From: Panopea generosa
Lineage: Eukaryota; Mollusca; Bivalvia; Adapedonta; Hiatellidae
NCBI GenBank assembly: GCA_029582155.1
Contig: CM055905.1
Coordinates: 9,946,995 to 10,010,994 of the forward strand
Length of the DNA stretch: 64,000 bases
Direction: 5' to 3'
A program made the position numbers and the translations under genes. The notes under the pieces are model-generated. The model saw nothing but the letters and a program-made list of their open reading frames with translations, ran no database searches and had not been told where the DNA came from. Shown here in pieces: positions 34,738 to 47,086 of this stretch (position 1 is the first letter of the stretch; each line of letters starts with the position of its first letter).

Positions 34738-36111
34738 CTGCAAGGTGCTACATGCAGTTTACAATCACCTTTGTTTAGTTTAAACATATTTTATTGCTTT
34801 TTAACATATATATATACATATATATATATGGAGATAATTATTTGTGAATAACCAAGACATAAATGTACAAACCAGACTACGGTGGGTGCGCCTAGCTACA
34901 ATGCAAACCATAGATACAATATCAAGGCCTCTGCCAAACCAATAAATTTGGTGTCGACCATGACTTATATACTATGGAATTACATGCAACACAATCTGGA
35001 CAGGGTGGACAAATTTACATTCATGAAGTGATAGCTTTATATGAGTAGGATCCAGTTAAGGATTCATGACTACTCACATGCTATATAAAGGACAGATTTA
35101 TAATCCCGTTGGATCATATAGATACAGTGAATTCATATATATTTAATTTCATAAAGGTAGATAATTAAATTCACAACAACGGAATTTACGAATTTTGGGA
35201 TCTTTTTCAGATGCTCATTCACAATGCATATATATATAAGCAAAAGGGTGGGGCCACAAGTTCTACCAACATTAGTTACGGCCCTTCCCTACACAAGATG
35301 AATTACAAATACTCAAAACGACAATTGCAGATAAACAACATATTATAAATAAAACAATTTGATTTAGATATTAGATAACTATTATAGAGATAAAGGATTT
35401 AGAAAGAAAGAAAAAAGGAAATTGGAAATAATGGTTGTATGATATAATAATAAGGTAATCTAAAGGTTATCTAAATATACCCTTTAATTAGAAGAATCGT
35501 CATCAGGCCGACTTTTTATGCACATATATTGTTTAGTTAATTAATATCAAATCGTTTTGAGTCTTTGATAAATTGCTGCACAGATGTGAATATAAATGAG
35601 TTTTCACCTTTGTGATAAATAAATTGCATTGAAAATGTTAACATAAATAACACATAAGATATATACAAGCGTTACATTATGTCTGCCAATTGATGATTTT
35701 ATGTATTTATTCTGCCATTAAAGGGAATATATTAAGATTTTTCAAAAAGTTTTCAAATTGGCTAATACATTATTTTTTTAATATATACTCACTGACCCCG
35801 AATTGTCAAAAGGCTATCTATCTAAACATAAAACAATATATTGAAATGGGATTTCCTAACTTGGGTCACGCGCCTGGGTTGGACTAAAATAGATTTCCCG
35901 CTTAAAATTACAACATATTTTGTGACGTATTAAATGAGTCACGTGGTTTCATTTTGATTATGTTTGGTCCGTTATACCTGTTCACATGTAGTAAAAAATG
36001 TTACCGGACAGAACAAGTACTGGGTGTTGTTTTCGAGGCCGGGTCGGGTAGGGTCGTTAATATCCTATATAAATAAATACGCTGTCAATGACGACATGTT
36101 CTCTGTCTAAC
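34738..36111. other. Intron, no exon seen
   Basis: Contains an alternating TA/CA run at 34803-34828. The plus-strand frame at 35690-35887 has no recognisable motif. Confidence 0.4.
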
Positions 36112-36285
36112 CTTCACATCCGTATATAATCAGATGGTGCATAACGTCGATGTTGTCAATAAGCGGCTCCGTGGCAACCATGTGGTACTCGCGATCAGAG
36201 GGAAGGGAAAAGTTCATGCACATGTAGGTTGTTTCTTTATCTGGTACAGGGGTGTAAGGGATTTTCACGGTGTAGTTAAATGTTT
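36112..36285 (-). CDS. Monooxygenase exon 2, N-terminal copper domain start
   Basis: Acceptor attttcag and donor gttaga bound 174 bases encoding ETFNYTVKIPYTPVPDKETT, then YMCMNFSLPS, and ending IDNIDVMHHLIIYGCEG. TTYMC and MHH..IYGC are the signature start of the copper monooxygenase N-terminal domain, with the HH pair supplying two CuH ligands. The exon needs one base from the previous exon and gives one to exon 3. Confidence 0.9.
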
Positions 36286-36957
36286 CTGAAAATGCATAAT
36301 ACAATCATTTTGTCAAAGTTTTAATAAAAAAAACAGGAATGAGCAGCTATTACGTACTCGTACAATATATTCCCATATTGTACAAAACACTGTAAAACAA
36401 CCTTATAGTATCTTCACTTTCATATAACTCAAGCGTGATACGCACTATATTTCTCCTTTCTTGCAGACAGAGGCATAAAAACAAAGATGAGTAACTGCAA
36501 TTACTTGTCTAAATTCCGGATGGTACATTTGGCGTGTTTCCAATATAACATACTAGTACATGTCTTCTCCTGAACTTACAACAGATTTTGTGTCAGTTGG
36601 ATATATAAAATAAAGGACTTGGTCATTCCTAGTTGGGTACTAAACTTTAATAAAATAAGTTTAAAAATACTTTAATGTCATTTTTTTGAAATGGCCATAA
36701 TTCTGGCAAATGAATTTCATGCCTTCAGTTTGATTTTGCTCTGTGTTCTACATATGATAACGTCAGGCTTGTACATCCTATTTTTCCCCACATAGACAAG
36801 TTGACAAGTTTCTAAAGTATTTTCCATAGCAGGAATGTATCCGTTCAAAAAAAGCACAGTAACTGGTATGCTGACTTCTTTTCAAAAACATTGCAGTGAT
36901 ACATGTTTTTTTTAAAGAAAAAAGTCCCAAACTATTCTAAAATCACACCCGTCTGAC

Positions 36958-36988
<31 letters not shown>

Positions 36989-37213
36989 CAAAAGAATCAA
37001 CGTTTTTTAACATGATTTTTAACAAAGTATTGACGTTAAATAGGATTTTAACACGGGTGTTGTTAAACAATCTAGGTATAAAAACTGTTCTTTTTGTAAT
37101 TCCATCTTGACCAAGTTGTTCACATAAGTGAACCATAACATTTGATTAATTATGTTGTAGTTCTAAGGTGTTTAAGATACATGTATGTACATTCTTTATT
37201 TGTTTGGACTTAC
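36286..37213. other. Intron; expected linking exon not found
   Basis: Exon 1 ends in phase 0 while exon 2 needs one preceding base, so an exon of 3n+1 bases should lie here. It would probably carry the D-x-DGDG part of temptin. I find no such sequence. A (ttg)n run lies at 36960-36990. Confidence 0.5.
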
Positions 37214-37418
37214 AAAATTGTTGCTTTTAAAATCCACTCCAAACATGTTTCTGTCTCCACCTCCTTTGTGATTCTCGTGTCCCACACCCTGCCATGAGTA
37301 GTCTGGTATACACGGGTGGGGTACGTCGTCACCGTTGGGTAATTTCTGCTGGAAATGTTTATAACCCCGACATGATGAGGAGATGACAAGCAGGAATGCC
37401 ACATGTGCCACATCCACA
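37214..37418 (-). CDS. Temptin-like exon with signal-peptide-like start
   Basis: Acceptor tattacag and donor gtaagt bound one base plus 68 codons. The start VDVAHVAFLLVISSSCRG is hydrophobic like a secretion signal. It continues GYKHFQQKLPNGDDVPHPC, then WQGVGHENHKGGGDRNMFGV and DF. The pattern NGD.VPHPC...W.GVGH.N..G.G.RN.FG.DF is that of temptin, a secreted molluscan protein first known as part of the Aplysia attractant complex. No in-frame ATG lies in this exon, so a further upstream exon should supply the start. It could be a separate temptin gene rather than part of the monooxygenase. Confidence 0.8.
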
Positions 37419-37559
37419 CTGTAATATAGTTTAGGTGCAACATGTTCATAGGTTAATGAACCGACATGACAAATATTTGGGACACATTTATTTTAAAAAA
37501 TCAAAAAAAAAATCCTCCAAGCGGTTAAAGAGAGATATGAGGCGGACACGAAATACTGT

Positions 37560-37770
37560 TATAAAAATATATGCATTTGACCTCTCAGTACGACCTTGGC
37601 CATGAACCGACAAGAAGTTTGCACTACGGCTCAATGTGGCTAGCATTTGTGCCAAGTTATTTAAAGATACCTTTATACATTGAAAAGCACGGTTTGTGAC
37701 AGACGGACGGAACGGTGGACAGACGGGGAGTCGTCCAAGCTCAAAACAATATGTCTCCCCGAAAAGGAGT
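37560..37770 (+). repeat. Dispersed mollusc-type repeat
   Basis: Ends in 'gacagacggacggaacggtgg' minus one base and 'atgtctccccgaaaaggag', typical of dispersed bivalve repeats. No coding content. Confidence 0.5.
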
Positions 37771-38859
37771 ACGAGCGTTTAATTAAAAGATGCATTAACC
37801 TGGAACTTATCATTCAGCCTAGTTTTATCCAATGAGATGGCCTCGATTTTCGAATTGTGTATAACTTTATTTCGTTCATTTTTACTACAAGCCCACAATT
37901 TTGTTAATTAACAGCTCAAACAAAACCGTTGAACGCTTACTAAACTGTGACATCATTCAAACTTCCAGTTGAGGCAACATGCCCGAATGCGGCTCTCCCA
38001 ACATTGCTATTTGAAGGACCCAATCGGGACAGCTGGGTCCGTTCTACAGATAACGTTTCTATTTCATTAAAACTTCACCGATAGATACTACTTAATACTG
38101 GAATGAAAAAGAGAAATACTAATAATGTACCTCAGGGTCTTTGTCAGCCTATCCAACAATTTAGTCAGACTATATTCATACCATTCAGTAAACAGCTCCA
38201 ATTGAAATTTAGTTTAGTTTTGTTACTTAGATTTGGTGGTCAAATAATGAAACACAGGCACAGGTTTTAACATCGTAAAGTGTATTGCCAGTGGATCAGC
38301 CATTACGGTTAAGCAAATATATATGTGACACCCATTTAGATGTATTCGGCTGTGACCGCCGAAATAAATGGACAAACAGCGTTTTTGTTAAGATTTGATA
38401 TTTTCTTTATTAGTAAATTAAATATATAAAGTTTCTCATTACATACACATATGCAAACAGCACAAAAATGTATAATCATTTAACACAATAACACAATTTT
38501 TTTTTAATTTAAAAGATATAAAGTTTGTCATTCCATACTCATGTATACTACACGTTTTATGAATCAATTTGGGGATATTTTTGATAACACCAACACAAAT
38601 CCATGTAGTTAATGTTTTAGGTATAAACATGTTTTATTGTCATGTATAAAATATATTATAATATATAGCGTGCATGAAACACATATACGATTGTAGGCAA
38701 AATGGTCTGGCCACAAGCTCTCACAGCATCAGAGGCTGAAATTTCCTATTTCAGATGATCTAAAAATGATGGACACGGTCTCTGAAAAAAAAAACACGCA
38801 CACATTTCGTTTACGGACAAACATTAAATCCAAAAAGTAAGGAAGAAACAGTATACTAT
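37771..38859. other. No feature seen
   Basis: Non-coding spacer before the 65-bp array. Confidence 0.4.
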
Positions 38860-41800
38860 ATTGATAAAATAGCACGCGAACAAGGTTTAATATAGGATAG
38901 GAAACTTGCATCTCTTTACTAGATGTTGATAAAATAACATGCGAACAAAGTTTATATATTATAGGAAACTTGCATCTCTGTACTAAATGTTGATAAAATA
39001 GCACGCGAACAACGACTTATATAGGCTAGGAAACTTGCATCTCTCTACTAAATGTTGATAAAATAGCACGCGAACGAGGTTTTTATAAAGGATAGGAAAC
39101 TTGCATCTCTCTACTAAATGTTGATAAGATAACATGCGAACAACGACTTAAACTTGCATCTCTCTATTAAATATTGATAAAATAGCAGGCAAACAAGGTT
39201 TTATATAGGATAGGAAACTTGCATCTCTTTACTAAATGTTGATAAGATAACATGCGAACAACGACTTATATAGGATAGGAAACTTGCATCTCTCTACTAA
39301 ATGTTGATAAAATAGTACGCGAACAAGGTTTTATATAGGATAGGAAACTTGCATCTCTCTACTAAATGTTGATAAATTAACATGCGATCAACGACTTATA
39401 TAGGCTAGGCAACTTGCATCTCTCTACTAAATGTTGATAAGATAACATGCGAACAAGGTTTTATATAGGATAAGAAACTTGCATCTCTCTACTAAATGTT
39501 GATAAAATAGCACGTGAAAAAGGTTTTATATAGGATAGGAAACTTGCATTTCTCTATTAAATGTTGATAAGATAGCACGTGAAAAAAGTTTTATATAGGA
39601 CAGGAAACTTGCATCTATGTACTAAATGTTGATAAGATAATATGCGAACAACGACTTAAATAGGATAGGAAACTTGCATCTCTCTACTAAATGTTGATAA
39701 AATAGTACGCGAACAAGGTTTTATATAGGATAGGAAACTTGCATCTCTTTACTAAATGTTGATAAATTAACATGCGATCAACGACTTATATAGGCTAGGA
39801 AACTTGCATCTCTCTATTAAATGTTGATAAGATAACATGCAAACAAGGTTTTATATAGGATAAGAAACTTGCATCTCTCTACTAAATGTTGATAAAATAT
39901 CACGTGAAAAAGGTTTAATATAGGATAGGAAACTTGCATTTCTCTATTTAATGTTGTTAAAATAGCACGTGAAAAAGGTTTTTATATAGGATTGGAAACT
40001 TGAATCTCTCTACTAAATGTTGATTAAAATAGCACTCAAACAAGGTTTTATATAGGATAGGAAACTTGCATCTCTCTACTAAATGTTGATAAGATAGCAG
40101 GCGACAAGGTTTTATATAGGATAGGGAACTTGCATCTATCTACTAAATGTTGATAAGATAACATGCGAACAATGACTTATATAAGATAGGAAACTTGCAT
40201 CTCTCTATTAAATGTTGATAAAATAGTAGGCGAACATGGACTTATATAGGATAGGAAACTTGCATCTATCTACTAAATGTTGATAAAATAGCATGCCAAC
40301 GACTTATATAGGATAGGAAACTTGCATCTCTCTACTAAATGTTGATTAAATAGCACGCGAACATGGACTTATATGGGATAGGAAACTTGCATCTCTCTAC
40401 TAAATGTTGATAAAATAGCACGCGAACAAGGTTTTATATAGGATAGGAAACTTGCATCTCTGTACTAAATATTGATAAAATAGCACACGAACATGGACTT
40501 ATATAGGATAGGAAACTTGCTTCTCTCTACTAAATGTTGATAAAATAGCACGCGAACAACGACTTATATAAGGAAACTTGCATCTCTCTACTAAATGTTG
40601 ATTAAATAGCACTCAAACAAGGTTTTATATAGGATAGGAAACTTGCATCTCTCTACTAAATGTTGATAAAATAGCACGCGAACATGGACTTATATAGGAT
40701 AGGAAACTTGCATCTCTGTACTAAACGTTGATAAAATAGCACGCGAACATGGACTTATATAGGATAGGAAACTTGCATCTCTGTACAAAATGTTGATAAA
40801 ATAGCACGCGAACATGGACTTATATAGGATAGAAAACTTGCATCTCTGTACTAAATGTTGATAAAATAGCACGCGAACAAGGTTTTATATAGGCTAGGAA
40901 ACTTGCATCTCTCTACTAAATGTTGATAAAATAGTAGGCGAACAAGGTTTTATATAGGATAGGAAACTTGCATCTCTCTACTAAATGTTGATAAAATAGC
41001 ACGCGAACGAGGTTTTTATAAAGGATAGGAAACTTGCATCTCTCTACTAAATGTTGATAAGATAACATGCGAACAACGACTTAAACTTGCATCTCTCTAT
41101 TAAATATTGATAAAATAGCAGGCGAACAAGGTTTTATATAGGATAGGAAACTTGCATCTCTTTACTAAATGTTGATAAGATAACATGCGAACAACGACTT
41201 ATATAGGATAGGAAACTTGCATCTCTCTACTAAATGTTGATAAAATAGTACGCGAACAAGGTTTTTATATAGGATAGGAAACTTGCATCTCTCTACTAAA
41301 TGTTGATAAATTAACATGCGATCAACGACTTTTATAGGCTAGGAAACTTGCATCTCTCTACTAAATGTTGATCAGATAACATGCGAACAAGGTTTTATAT
41401 AGGATAAGAAACTTGCATCTCTCTACTAAATGTTGATAAAATAGCACGTGAAAAAGGTTTTATATAGGATAGGAAACTTGCATTTCTCTATTAAATGTTG
41501 ATAAGATAGCACGTGAAAAAAGTTTATATAGGACAGGAAACTTGCATCTATCTACTAAATGTTGATAAGACATCATGCGAACAACGACTTATATAGGATA
41601 GGAAACTTGCATCTCTCTACTAAATGTTGATAAAATAGTACGCGATCAAGGTTTTATATAGGATAGGAAACTTGCATCTCTCTACTAAATGTTGATAAAT
41701 TAACATGCGATCAACGACTTATATAGGCTAGGAAACTTGCATCTCTCTACTAAATGTTGATAAGATAACATGCGAACAAGGTTTTATATAGGATAAGAAA

Positions 41801-44800
41801 CTTGCATCTCTCTACTAAATGTTGATAAAATAGCACGTGAAAAAGGTTAAATATAGGATAGGAAACTTGCATTTCTCTATTTAATGTTGTTAAAATAGCA
41901 CGTGAAAAAGGTTTTATATAGAATTGGAAACTTGCATCTCTCTACTTAATGTTGATTAAAATAGCACTCAAACAAGGTTTTATATAGGATAGGAAACTTG
42001 CATCTCTCTACTAAATGTTGATAAGATAGCAGGCGACAAGGTTTTATATAGGATAGGAAACTTGCATCTATCTACTAAATGTTGATAAGATAACAAGCGA
42101 ACAATGACTTATATAGGATAGGAAACTTGCATCTCTATATTAAATGTTGATAAAATAGTAGGCGAACATGGACTTATATAGGATAGGAAACTTGCATCTC
42201 TCTACTTAATGTTGATAAAATAGCATGCGAACGACTTATATAGGATAGGAAACTTGCATCTCTCTACTAAATGATGATAAGATAACATGCGAACAAGGTT
42301 TTATATAGGATAGGAAACTTGCATTTCTCTATTAAATGTTGATAAAATAGCACGTGAAAAAGGTTTAATATAGGATAGGAAACTTGCATTTCTCTATTTA
42401 ATGTTGTTAAAATAGCACGTGAAAAAGGTTTTATATAGGATTGGAAACTTGCATCTCTCTACTAAATGTTGATTAAAATAGCACTCAATCAAGGTTTTAT
42501 ATAGGATAGGAAACTTGCATCTCTCTACTAAATGTTGATAAGATAGCAGGCGACAATGTTTTATATAGGATAGGAAACTTGCATCTATCTACTAAATGTT
42601 GATAAGAAAACATGCGAACATTGACTTATATAGGATAGGAAACTTGCATCTCTCTATTAAATGTTGATAAAATAGTAGGCGAACATGGACTTATATAGGA
42701 TAGGAAACTTGCATCTCTCTACTAAATGTTGATAAAATAGCACACGAACATGGACTTATATAGGATAGGAAACTTGCTTCTCTCTACTAAATGTTGATAA
42801 AATAGCATGCGAACAACGACTTATATAAGGAAACTTGCATCTCTCTACTAAATGTTGATTAAATAGCACTCAAACAAGGTTTTATATAGGATAGGAAACT
42901 TGCATCTCTCTACTAAATGTTGATAAAATAGCACGCGAACATGGACTTATATAGGATAGGAAACTTGCATCTCTGTACTAAACGTTGATAAAATAGCACG
43001 CGAACATGGACTTATATAGGATAGGAAACTTGCATCTCTGTACTAAACGTTGATAAAATAGCACGCGAACATGGACTTATATAGGATAGGAAACTTGCAT
43101 CTCTGTACTAAATGTTGATAAAATAGCACGCGAACATGGACTTATATAGGATAGGAAACTTGCATCTCTGTACTAAATGTTGATAAAATAACACGCGAAC
43201 AAGGTTTTATATAGGCTAGGAAACTTGCATCTCTCTACTAAATGTTGATAAAATAGCACGCGAACGAGGTTTTTATAAAGGATAGGAAACTTGCATCTCT
43301 CTACTAAATGTTGATAAGATAACATGCGAACAACAACTTAAACTTGCATCTCTCTATTAAATGTTGATAAAATAGCAGGCGAACAAGGTTTTATATAGGA
43401 TAGGAAACTTGCATCTCTTTACTAAATGTTGATAAAATAGCACGCGAACAAGGTTTTATATAGGATAGGAAACTATTAAATGTTGATAAGATAGCACGTG
43501 AAAAAAGTTTTATATAGGATAGGAAACTTGCATCTCTCTACTAAATGTTGATAAAACAGCACGCGAACATGGATTTATATGGAATAGGAAACTTGCATCT
43601 CTCTACTAAATGTTGATAAATTAACATGCGATCAACGACTTATATAGGCTAGGAAACTTGCATCTCTCTACTAAATGTTGATAAGATAACATGCGAACAA
43701 GGTTTTATATAGGATAAAAAAACTTGCATCTCTCTACTAAATGTTGATAAAATAGCACGTGAAAAAGGTTTTATATAGGATAGGAAACTTGCATTTCTCT
43801 ATTAAATGTTGATAAGATAGCACGTGAAAAAAGTTTTATATAGGACAGGAAACTTGCATCTATCTACTAAATGTTGATAAGATAACATGCGAACAACGAC
43901 TTATATAGGATAGGAAACTTGCATCTCTCTACTAAATGTTGATAAGATAACATGCGAACAACAACTTAAACTTGTATCTCTCTATTAAATGTTGATAAAA
44001 TAGCAGGCGAACAAGGTTTTATATAGGATAGGAAACTTGCATCTCTTTACTAAATGTTGATAAAATAGCACGCGAACAAGGTTTTATATAGGATAGGAAA
44101 CTATTAAATGTTGATAAGATAGCACGTGAAAAAAGTTTTATATAGGATAGGAAACTTGCATCTCTCTACTAAATGTTGATAAAACAGCACGCGAACATGG
44201 ATTTATATGGAATAGGAAACTTGCATCTCTCTACTAAATGTTGATAAATTAACATGCGATCAACAACTTATATAGGCTAGGAAACTTGCATCTCTCTACT
44301 AAATGTTGATAAGATAACATGCGAACAAGGTTTTATATAGGATAAAAAAACTTGCATCTCTCTACTAAATGTTGATAAAATAGCACGTGAAAAAGGTTTT
44401 ATATAGGATAGGAAACTTGCATTTCTCTATTAAATGTTGATAAGATAGCACGTGAAAAAAGTTTTATATAGGACAGGAAACTTGCATCTATCTACTAAAT
44501 GTTGATAAGATAACATGCGAACAACGACTTATATAGGATAGGAAACTTGCATCTCTCTACTAAATGTTGATAAGATAACATGCGAACAACAACTTAAACT
44601 TGTATCTCTCTATTAAATGTTGATAAAATAGCAGGCGAACAAGGTTTTATATAGGATAGGAAACTTGCATCTCTTTACTAAATGTTGATAAAATAGCACG
44701 CGAACAAGGTTTTATATAGGATAGGAAACTATTAAATGTTGATAAGATAGCACGTGAAAAAAGTTTTATATAGGATAGGAAACTTGCATCTCTCTACTAA

Positions 44801-47086
44801 ATGTTGATAAAACAGCACGCGAACATGGATTTATATGGAATAGGAAACTTGCATCTCTCTACTAAATGTTGATAAATTAACATGCGATCAACGACTTATA
44901 TAGGCTAGGAAACTTGCATCTCTCTACTAAATGTTGATAAGATAACATGCGAACAAGGTTTTATATAGGATAAAAAAACTTGCATCTCTCTACTAAATGT
45001 TGATAAAATAGCACGTGAAAAAGGTTTTATATAGGATAGGAAACTTGCATTTCTCTATTAAATGTTGATAAGATAGCACGTGAAAAAAGTTTTATATAGG
45101 ACAGGAAACTTGCATCTATCTACTAAATGTTGATAAGATAACATGCGAACAACGACTTATATAGGATAGGAAACTTGCATCTCTCTACTAAATGTTGATA
45201 AAATAGTACGCGAACAAGGTTTTATATAGGATAGGAAACTTGCATCTCTCTACTCAATGTTGATAAATTAACATGCGATCAACGACTTATATAGGCTAGG
45301 AAACTTGCATCTCTCTACTAAATGTTGATAAGATAACATGCGAACAAGGTTTTATATAGGATAAGAAACTTGCATCTCTCTACTAAATGTTGATAAAATA
45401 GCACGTGAAAAAGGTTTTATATAGGATAGGAAACTTGCATTTCTCTATTAAATGTTGATAAGATAGCACGTGAAAAAAGTTTTATATAGGACAGGAAACT
45501 TGCATCTATCTACTAAATGTTGATAAGATAACATGCGAACAACGACTTATATAGGATAGGAAACTTGCATCTCTCTACTAAATGTTGATAAAATAGAACG
45601 CGAACAAGGTTTTATATAGGATAGGATACTTGCATCTCTCTACTAAATGTTGATAAATTAACATGCGATCAACGACTTATATAGGCTAGGAAACTTGCAT
45701 CTCTCTACTAAATGTTGATAAGACAACATGCGAACAATGTTTTATATAGGATAAGAAACTTGCATCTCTCTACTAAATGTTGATAAAATAGCACGTGAAA
45801 AAGGTGAAAAATAGGATAGGAAACTTGCATTTCTCTATTTAATGTTGTTAAAATAGCACGTGAAAAAGGTTTTATATAGGATTGGAAACTTGCATCTCTC
45901 TACTAAATGTTGATTAAAATAGCACTCAAACAAGGTTTTATATAGGATAGGAAACTTGCATCTCTTTACTAAATGTTGATAAGATAGCAGGCGACAAGGT
46001 TTTATATAGGATAGGAAACTTGCATCTATCTACTAAATGTTGATAAGATAACAAGCGAACAATGACTTATATAGGATAGGAAACTTGCATCTCTCTATTA
46101 AATGTTGATAAAATAGTAGGCGAACATGGACTTATATAGGATAGGAAACTTGCATCTCTCTACTAAATGTTGATAAAATAGCATGCGAACGACTTATATA
46201 GGATAGGAAACTTGCTTCCCTCTACTAAATGTTGATAAAATAGCACACGAACAACGACTTATATAAGGAAACTTGCATCTCTCTACTAAATGTTGATTAA
46301 ATAGCACTCAAACAAGGTTTTATATACGATAGGAAACTTGCATCTCTCTACTAAATGTTGAAATAGCACGCGAACACAGACTTTTATAGGATAGGAAACT
46401 TGCATCTCTGTACTAAACGTTGATAAAATAGCACGCGAACATGGACTTATATAGGATAGGAAACTTGCATCTCTGTACTAAATGTTGATAAAATAGCACG
46501 CGAACATGGACTTATATAGGATAGGAAACTTGCATCTCTGTACTAAATGTTGATAAAATAGCACGCAAACAAGGTTTTATATAGGATAGGAAACTTGCAT
46601 TTCTCTATTAAATGTTGATAAGATAGCACGTGAAAAAAGTTTTATATAGGATAGGAAACTTGCATCTCTCTACTAAATGTTGATAAAACAGCACGCGAAC
46701 ATGGACTTATATGGGATAGGAAACTTGCATCTCTCTACTAAATGTTGATAAAATAGCATGCAAACAAGGTTTTATATAGGATAGGAAACTTGCATCTCTC
46801 TATTAAATATTGATAAAATAGCACGCAAACATGGACTTAAATAGGATAGGAAACTTGCTTCTCTATACTAAATGTTGATAAAATAGCACGCGAACAACGA
46901 CTTATATAAGGAAACTTGCATCTCTCTACTAAATGTTGATAAAATAGCACTCAAACAAGGTTTTATATAGGATAGGAAACTTGCATCTCTTTACTAAATG
47001 TAGAAAAAATAGCACACTAACAAGGTTTTATATAGGATAAGAAACTTGCATTTCTCTACTAAATGTTGATAAAATAACATACAAAC
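38860..47086 (+). repeat. 65-bp satellite array, about 126 copies, with higher-order repeats
   Basis: The unit starts aggataggaaacttgcatct and continues with ctctactaaatgttgataaaa, then a variable 'tagcacgcgaacaaggtttt' plus atat; total 65 bp. Unit subtypes (cacgtgaaaaa, catgcgaacaacgactt, catggactt) are arranged in longer periods. A 628-bp block is repeated three times from about 43.3 kb, and a distinctive shortened unit recurs 1933 and 2257 bp apart. Minus-strand frames in it are artefacts. Confidence 0.97.

Larger units (their letters stand above)
31308..37418 (-). pseudogene. Temptin/DBH-like copper monooxygenase gene, damaged or atypical
   Basis: Six exons are listed separately. In gene order they encode a hydrophobic signal-like start plus a temptin-like module, then an almost complete copper type II, ascorbate-dependent monooxygenase (DBH/MOXD/PHM family). 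Copper-binding motifs are all visible: VMHHLIIYGC and VHWNNP (CuH site), NHMHN and SDEMC (CuM site). Such enzymes hydroxylate small amines or peptides in secretory compartments or outside the cell. Against function: an in-frame TGA at 34700-34702, an AT instead of GT donor after 33301, no exon linking the temptin part to the catalytic part, and no visible C-terminal exon. It may be a pseudogene, a population nonsense allele, or incompletely read. The domain fusion is inferred from adjacency and strand. Confidence 0.75.

Noticed and set aside
37210-37449. 79-codon frame beginning MNMLHLNYITVW as the start of the temptin gene
   Set aside because: It is out of frame with the temptin-like motif; the true frame enters through an acceptor at 37418/37419.
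38860-47086. CRISPR-like regular repeat structure
   Set aside because: Units are contiguous without unique spacers, the window is eukaryotic, and subtypes form higher-order satellite periods.
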